NCBI GenBank assembly: GCA_041639705.1
Contig: JBEQBT010000118.1
Location: 1-9,752 of the forward strand
From: JARDZI01 sp041639705
Lineage (GTDB): Bacteria; Bacillota; Clostridia; Clostridiales; Caloramatoraceae
DNA: 9,752 nt
Reading direction: 5' to 3'
Position 1 is the first letter of the stretch. Each line of letters starts with the position of its first letter. The position numbers and the translations under genes are program-made. This document shows positions 6,200 through 9,752 of the stretch, piece by piece. The notes under the pieces were generated by a model, which did not search any database, had not been told where the DNA came from, and saw only the letters and a program-made list of their open reading frames with translations.

Positions 6200-6913
6200 A
6201 TGATAAGAACTATAGTATGGTTTATATATTTTTGGCTGTATTTAATTTATTTAATACCTTTCATGATGATGGTTCGATATTATGATAGGAGAGGTAATAT
6301 TGAAAAAAGGGATGCCATAGTAAATCAGAGGGTAAGGCTGTGGGCAAGGGCACTAGTAAGGCTTGCTGGAGGTAAAATAAGTATAGTAGGTGAAGAAAAC
6401 ATTCCAAAGGATAGGTCAGTTGTTTTTATAAGTAATCATCAAGGAAATTTTGATATACCTATAATTTTGGGATATATTAATAAACCAAAGGCATTCATAG
6501 CCAAGATTGAAATTAAAAAACTACCTTTGATAAGCTCATGGATGAAAGAAATGAAGTGCGTATTCATGAACAGGGAGGATATAAGACAGTCAGTTCAAGC
6601 AATTAATGAAGGTGCTGAAATATTAAGAGAAGGCTACTCACTTGTTATATGTCCCGAGGGGACAAGGAGTAAGGGAGATGCTATGGGAGAGTTTAAACAT
6701 GGAAGCTTTAAGCTGGCAACTAAGGCACAAGTTCCTATAATTCCAGTAACAATTAAAGGCTCATATAAAATGATGGAACAATCTAAGTTTATTATAAAAC
6801 CAGCAAAGGTTGAGGTTATTATATCAAAGCCTGTTGAAACAAGTGGTTTGTCAAGAGAAGAAATTAAGGAACTGCCTGATAGAGTAAAAGAAATTATCGC
6901 TAGGGAATTGTAA
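6200..6913 (+). CDS. plsC: 1-acyl-sn-glycerol-3-phosphate acyltransferase family protein (PlsC/LPLAT)
   Basis: This 237-residue membrane-associated enzyme probably transfers an acyl chain to the sn-2 position of lysophosphatidic acid, making phosphatidic acid for membrane lipids. An N-terminal hydrophobic segment (about 4-25) anchors it. The acyltransferase motifs appear in order: NHQGNFD (79-85, the HX4D catalytic dyad H80/D85), FMNREDIRQS (122-131, motif II with R125), CPEGTRS (151-157, motif III, glycerophosphate binding) and IIPVTIKGS (180-188, motif IV). The length is standard. It has its own promoter after the groESL terminator, so it is probably a monocistronic gene, and it converges on the CofE-like gene on the other strand with a 52-bp gap. 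Paralogues acting on other acyl acceptors are common in clostridia, so the family call is firmer than the exact substrate. Confidence 0.9.
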   Translation: MIRTIVWFIYFWLYLIYLIPFMMMVRYYDRRGNIEKRDAIVNQRVRLWARALVRLAGGKISIVGEENIPKDRSVVFISNHQGNFDIPIILGYINKPKAFIAKIEIKKLPLISSWMKEMKCVFMNREDIRQSVQAINEGAEILREGYSLVICPEGTRSKGDAMGEFKHGSFKLATKAQVPIIPVTIKGSYKMMEQSKFIIKPAKVEVIISKPVETSGLSREEIKELPDRVKEIIAREL

Positions 6914-6942
6914 GTTATTATATTTTAACATTAAGTAATCAT

Positions 6943-6974
6943 GCAGGGGCGAACAGTGTACGCCCCTACACTGC
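6943..6974. repeat. Short palindromic repeat between convergent genes, overlapping the end of the CofE-like gene
   Basis: Two overlapping hairpins are possible. One pairs AGGGGCG (6945-6951) with CGCCCCT (6961-6967). The other pairs CAGTGTA (6954-6960) with TACACTG (6967-6973). GC content is far above the surroundings. From memory, GTAGGGGCGAAC-type palindromes are dispersed in several clostridial genomes; I cannot confirm copies here. No U-run follows on either strand, so it is not a classic terminator. The stop codon of the minus-strand gene (6966-6968) lies inside it. Confidence 0.6.
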
Positions 6975-7700
6975 TGGGGAAACATTTTCGAAAGACAGGT
7001 CTTCGACTTGAGGTCTTGCAAGTATCATTGGAGTCTGCTGGGCACTTTGTCCTGCAGGGTTATCTCTTATCATCCCTATAAGCTCATTTTCTGAATAGGT
7101 TATATCATGTGATTTCCCAAGTATCTCAACACCTAAATCATTAGCATCAACTATTACACAGTGAATTCCAAGCTTATCTCTAATATCATTACATACCTTA
7201 TTGGGATTTTCAGGTAGAAGTATACCCATTTCCTTATAGCTATCAAATGCCTTACCATAAAAACCATCAATCCCTGATACGCCTTTGCCTACAATTCTAT
7301 AAAATACTCCTCTTATTCCAATTAGCTTACATAGGCCTGCTGAAATGGCGGCAAATATTACTCTTGGTAAACCTGCAAACTGTATTGCTAGCTGCATTTT
7401 ATATGGGTTATCTACTCCTATGCCATGCTCATTTGAGGATGCGAACTTTGATAGAAATCTTGCCCATTTTCCTACTCTTACATCTCTTGCATATATGACT
7501 CTGCTTTGACAGAGGGATATTATTTTTTCTCCAAGGAACAAAATATCTCCCTCTATATAAATAGGGGATACATATTTATTTATTAGCTCAATATAGTCCT
7601 CGCCAATATTTACAAAATGGGTTTTTATAGCATGTCTGTTATAAGTTTTATTGTCAACCCTTATGTCTACTTGCTTATTTGGATTTGAATAGAATTCCAT
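6966..7700 (-). CDS. CofE-like protein (coenzyme F420-0:L-glutamate ligase family)
   Basis: The 244-residue product resembles the CofE fold family, whose archaeal and actinobacterial members add glutamate to coenzyme F420-0 using GTP. Matching segments include GDILFLGEKIISLCQSRVI (51-69, like 'GDILVV..KI.S...GR'), GIGVDNPYKM (93-102), LPENPNKVCNDI (162-173), VIVDANDLGVE (182-192, in the place of the usual 'SDT.GRP') and DNPAGQSAQQTP (213-224). The substitution of SDT by VDAND, and the absence of any other F420 gene in the window, suggest that the substrate may not be F420. The ATG at 7700 has GAGG (7709-7712 on the minus strand) 8 nt upstream. A bidirectional hairpin (7779-7809) lies behind it, so it should have its own promoter, but I see no convincing one. 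The C-terminal tail (SPAV) and stop are encoded by the palindromic repeat, so the end of the protein may be derived from an insertion. Confidence 0.7.
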   Translation of the reverse strand: MEFYSNPNKQVDIRVDNKTYNRHAIKTHFVNIGEDYIELINKYVSPIYIEGDILFLGEKIISLCQSRVIYARDVRVGKWARFLSKFASSNEHGIGVDNPYKMQLAIQFAGLPRVIFAAISAGLCKLIGIRGVFYRIVGKGVSGIDGFYGKAFDSYKEMGILLPENPNKVCNDIRDKLGIHCVIVDANDLGVEILGKSHDITYSENELIGMIRDNPAGQSAQQTPMILARPQVEDLSFENVSPAV

Positions 7701-7778
7701 AAAATCAACCTCACTAATAAATATTTGTTTTTAATAATTTTTCCCTTAATGAAAGTTTTTAAACATTTTTAAAGACAA

Positions 7779-7809
7779 AAAAGTCGCTGTGATTTAAGCA
7801 GCGATTTTT
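7779..7809 (-). terminator. Probable bidirectional terminator downstream of the MATE gene
   Basis: The stem pairs AAAAGTCGCTG (7779-7789) with CAGCGATTTTT (7799-7809), 11 pairs including one G-T, with a 9-nt loop. Read on the minus strand it ends in a six-T run and would stop transcription coming from the MATE gene and the hairpin cluster. Read on the plus strand it also has a five-T run. Confidence 0.75.
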
Positions 7810-7840
7810 CTAATATATTTAATGTGTTGATCAATTTCTA

Positions 7841-7936
7841 AGACTCCACCTTCTATAAGGTGGAGTTTCCACTTTTTGCTTCAGGTGAGGTAGAGTCCCC
7901 ACCTGAAGTCTCGATGTTCAGCTTTAGCTGAACGAG
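7841..7936. repeat. Cluster of three strong hairpins 3' of the MATE gene; possible remnant of a mobile element or structured RNA
   Basis: Three hairpins fill 96 bp. Hairpin A is ACTCCACCTT/AAGGTGGAGT (7843-7852/7857-7866, 10 perfect pairs, 4-nt loop). Hairpin B is CTTCAGGTG/CACCTGAAG (7879-7887/7900-7908, extended by two G-C pairs across one mismatch). Hairpin C is GTTCAGCT/AGCTGAAC (7916-7923/7926-7933), with CTC/GAG (7910-7912/7934-7936) closing its base. There is no coding frame and only A is followed by a T-containing tract. The dense hairpin layout recalls ends or omega-RNA regions of IS200/IS605-type elements, but no transposase or tnpB sequence is present. The element begins 1 bp after the MATE stop codon in the MATE reading direction. 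Confidence 0.7.
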
Positions 7937-7937
7937 T

Positions 7938-9308
7938 TCACTTTTCAAATACAGCCTTTGTATTAAATATGTTCTTGCGTTTATATAGGAAATATGAAAG
8001 AAAAAATCTAAATATTAAATCCATACCCATTGCACCCCATATAAACACAATGTTTAGTTTAAATGCATAGGTAAATAATATAGTAAATGGAACCCTAACT
8101 CCCCAGAGCCCTGCAAATGCTGTAATCATTGGAACCTTTGTAAAACCAGCACCTCTTAGTGCACCTCCAAATACTCCGGCAAGGTTTTGAGGTATTTGCA
8201 CGATGCCCATTATAAACAAGTAGTAAGCCCCAAGGTTTATTACTTCCTGATTATTTGTTAATAACCCCATTACCTGTTTTGGAAAGAAAATAAGGAAAAA
8301 AGCAGCTACTGAGGTTATTAGTATAGAACCTTTAGTTGTTTCCTTAAGATAGGCTTTCCCATAATCAGGTTCCTTAGAACCAATGCATTGACCCACTAAA
8401 GATGTAGTAACAACACTAAAACCAAATGCAGGCATATAGGATAAGGATTCAGCCTGCATACCCATTTGGTAGGCAGCATATGAAACCTTTCCAAAGGAGA
8501 GCATCGCCTTTGTTAGTATAATAGCTGCAAGTTGAAATAATAATGATTCCATTGAAGATGGTAATCCGACTTTAAATATATCACTAATCTGTTTGAAATC
8601 AAATCTAAAAAAGCTCCTATTTCTGATTGAGTTCAGAATACCATTTCTTCTAAGAAGTACATATAATCCAATCATTGCTGCAGTAAACTGCGCTATAGCT
8701 AAGGATAAACCAGCACCTACAACCCCGAGCTTGGGAAATCCAAATGCACCAAAAATAAATGCATAGCCTAATACCAAATTAATACCATTCATTGTCATTG
8801 TAATGAGCATAGGAGTTTTAGTATTTCCAGTACCCTGAAGGGAACCTGAAACAATAAGCATAATTGCTTGAAAGGGTAGTCCAAAGGAAACTACACGAAG
8901 GTAGGATATTGCGCTGCCCATTAATTCTGGATCAGGGTTAAAAATATTTAAAATTGAAGAACTATTCCAAAATATTATTTGTTGAAGTACTATAACAATT
9001 GAAAAGGAGGCCAGCAGAGTTTGTTGAACAACAGAACTAAGCTTCTTGTAATTTTTGGCACCATAGGATTGGGAAACAAATACTGTAGCTCCTATAGAAA
9101 TTCCATTAAATAAAGCAAATACAATTTGGGTTATTCTATTACCTATACCCAATGCGCTTACTGCATTTGTATCAATTCTACCAACCATGGCCATTGAAAC
9201 TATACCTGCAGCCATTTGTAGGACTCTTTCAACGGTTATTGGCAGAATCATATTTAATATTTTTTTCCTAACAAGTTGTATATTAACGCTTTTTCCCTTT
9301 TCTGACAT
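7938..9308 (-). CDS. MATE-family multidrug/sodium antiporter
   Basis: The 456-residue product is a cytoplasmic-membrane efflux pump of the MATE superfamily (MatE domains), expected to export cationic drugs or metabolites in exchange for Na+ or H+. About twelve hydrophobic segments form two homologous halves. The internal duplication is visible as GSLQGTGNTKTPM (155-167) and GALRGAGFTKVPM (382-394), each after a VSFGLPFQ/MGIVQIPQ-type helix start. TVERVLQMAAGIVSMAMVGRID (25-46), split here by function as TM1 and its loop, and GISIGATVFVSQSYGA (69-84) are typical MATE signatures. The start at 9308 is chosen because AAGGAG (9316-9321 on the minus strand) lies 7 nt upstream; a longer in-frame start at 9356 falls inside a palindrome and has no RBS. 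It is a single-gene unit with an operator-like inverted repeat over its promoter. The substrate cannot be told from sequence. Confidence 0.95.
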   Translation of the reverse strand: MSEKGKSVNIQLVRKKILNMILPITVERVLQMAAGIVSMAMVGRIDTNAVSALGIGNRITQIVFALFNGISIGATVFVSQSYGAKNYKKLSSVVQQTLLASFSIVIVLQQIIFWNSSSILNIFNPDPELMGSAISYLRVVSFGLPFQAIMLIVSGSLQGTGNTKTPMLITMTMNGINLVLGYAFIFGAFGFPKLGVVGAGLSLAIAQFTAAMIGLYVLLRRNGILNSIRNRSFFRFDFKQISDIFKVGLPSSMESLLFQLAAIILTKAMLSFGKVSYAAYQMGMQAESLSYMPAFGFSVVTTSLVGQCIGSKEPDYGKAYLKETTKGSILITSVAAFFLIFFPKQVMGLLTNNQEVINLGAYYLFIMGIVQIPQNLAGVFGGALRGAGFTKVPMITAFAGLWGVRVPFTILFTYAFKLNIVFIWGAMGMDLIFRFFLSYFLYKRKNIFNTKAVFEK

Positions 9309-9315
9309 ATATGTT

Positions 9316-9321
9316 CTCCTT
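9316..9321 (-). promoter_or_regulatory. RBS that fixes the MATE gene start at 9308
   Basis: AAGGAG on the minus strand lies 7 nt upstream of the ATG at 9308-9306. This decides between that start and a 16-codon-longer in-frame start at 9356. Confidence 0.85.
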
Positions 9322-9344
9322 ATATAGTTATTAAAGACTATATA

Positions 9345-9350
9345 ATTATA
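9345..9350 (-). promoter_or_regulatory. -10 element of the MATE gene promoter
   Basis: TATAAT on the minus strand lies 36 bp before the translation start. The expected -35 position (about 9368-9373) falls inside the inverted repeat 9353-9383 and matches the consensus poorly (AAAACA), so a weak promoter or one under factor control is likely. Confidence 0.6.
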
Positions 9351-9352
9351 CA

Positions 9353-9383
9353 TCAAAACGTTAAAATTGTTTTAACGTTTTGA
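9353..9383. promoter_or_regulatory. Perfect 14-3-14 inverted repeat over the MATE promoter (candidate operator)
   Basis: TCAAAACGTTAAAA (9353-9366) and TTTTAACGTTTTGA (9370-9383) are perfect inverted repeats around TTG. The repeat begins 2 bp upstream of the MATE -10 and covers the spacer and -35 region, the usual place for a repressor of the TetR, MarR or similar type. No regulator gene is present in the window. Region 9384-9505 beyond it shows no gene. Confidence 0.7.
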
Positions 9384-9500
9384 GAATAAAATACTTGTAT
9401 TTCTGATTTTATATCAATTTATCTTATGTTTTCTTTCATATGCTTAGGTATAAAAATATTCTTAATAGATTATAAGTATCAGGCAGCTTCATTATATAAG

Positions 9501-9528
9501 GAAAAGAGTGGGAAATAAATTCCCACTC
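9501..9528 (-). terminator. Terminator of gltX
   Basis: On the minus strand GAGTGGGAA pairs with TTCCCACTC (9 perfect pairs, positions 9528-9520 and 9514-9506, 5-nt loop), followed by TTTTC. The hairpin begins 3 bp after the gltX stop codon, which separates gltX from the MATE gene downstream on the same strand. Confidence 0.9.
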
Positions 9529-9531
9529 ATA

Positions 9532-9752
9532 TTATGCATTTTGTAGTTTCTCAATACCAATTTTGATTCTTTTAATAGATTCATCTTTACCTAGCAATTC
9601 TGCTAATTCAGATGCACCACCTGGGGACGAAGCTTTCCCCGAAAGTGCAGTTCTTACTGGCCACAGCAGCTGACCGTTTTTAATCCCCATTTTTTCAACT
9701 AAAGCTGTCATTGTATTATAAAGAGCTTCATTATTCCATTCAGTAACATCCT
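9532..9752 (-). CDS. gltX: Glutamyl-tRNA synthetase, C-terminal end (partial)
   Basis: The last 72 residues of a minus-strand gene that runs off the right edge. KNGQLLWPVRTALSGKASSPGG (residues about 24-45 of the visible part, best cited as NGQLLWPVR and LSGKASSPGG) and ELAELLGKDESIKRI match the anticodon-binding C-terminal domain of GltX, where 'G..LWPLR.ALTG...SPG' and 'ILGKEE...RI' are conserved. The enzyme charges tRNA-Glu (and in many Firmicutes also tRNA-Gln, later amidated by GatCAB) in the cytoplasm. The catalytic Rossmann domain with HIGH and KMSKS lies outside the window. TAA at 9532-9534 is followed at once by a terminator hairpin. The C-terminus is of normal form, with no extension. 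Non-discriminating versus discriminating specificity cannot be judged from this part. Confidence 0.93.
   Translation of the reverse strand, partial: DVTEWNNEALYNTMTALVEKMGIKNGQLLWPVRTALSGKASSPGGASELAELLGKDESIKRIKIGIEKLQNA

Noticed and set aside
7247..7498. 83-residue plus-strand open frame inside the CofE-like gene
   Set aside because: It is antisense to a better-supported gene, leucine-rich by shadow translation, and lacks an RBS.
7826..7834. TTGATCAA next to the three-hairpin element as an insertion target site of an IS605-type transposon
   Set aside because: It is a short palindrome expected often by chance in AT-rich DNA. Without an empty-site comparison it cannot be called a target or end.
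9309..9356. 16-codon N-terminal extension of the MATE protein
   Set aside because: It starts inside the promoter palindrome, overlaps the -10 element and has no RBS; AAGGAG supports 9308.

Overview
The window reads as chromosomal DNA of a low-GC Gram-positive bacterium, most likely a Clostridium or close relative. The evidence is AT-rich coding sequence, strong GGAGG-type ribosome binding sites, rho-independent terminators, a consensus CIRCE operator in front of groESL, and a clostridial-type 8-oxoguanine DNA glycosylase. It is mostly a housekeeping region. I see no phage genes, CRISPR array, rRNA or tRNA.

Layout, left to right. The 3' end of a probable GH18 glycosidase (2-166, +) is closed by a 17-bp terminator hairpin. 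A two-gene operon follows (+): a P-loop protein with an Asp23-like C-terminal domain (289-1107) and ogg (1112-1996), closed by a terminator at 2048-2085. Next is an unrecognised 542-residue protein with a long soluble N-terminal part and four predicted membrane segments (2166-3794, +). A 298-bp intergenic region carries a 9-N9-9 inverted repeat, the promoter and the CIRCE site of groES-groEL (4093-6033, +). After the groEL terminator comes a PlsC-type acyltransferase (6200-6913, +) with its own promoter and an inverted repeat upstream.

The right third is on the minus strand. It holds a CofE-like (F420 gamma-glutamyl ligase family) protein (6966-7700), whose stop codon lies in a small palindromic repeat. 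It also holds a MATE-family transporter (7938-9308), a compact cluster of three hairpins just 3' of the MATE stop codon, and the C-terminal end of gltX (9532-9752). A perfect 14-3-14 inverted repeat sits across the MATE promoter.

Functionally the genes share a loose stress and repair theme: chaperonin, oxidised-guanine repair, an Asp23-like protein and an efflux pump. Most are separate transcription units, so I do not claim one pathway. The points most worth checking are the non-coding elements (three-hairpin cluster, MATE operator, acyltransferase inverted repeat, the 6943-6974 repeat) and three poorly understood proteins (P-loop/Asp23 fusion, 542-aa membrane protein, CofE-like protein). I found no convincing multi-gene novel system.
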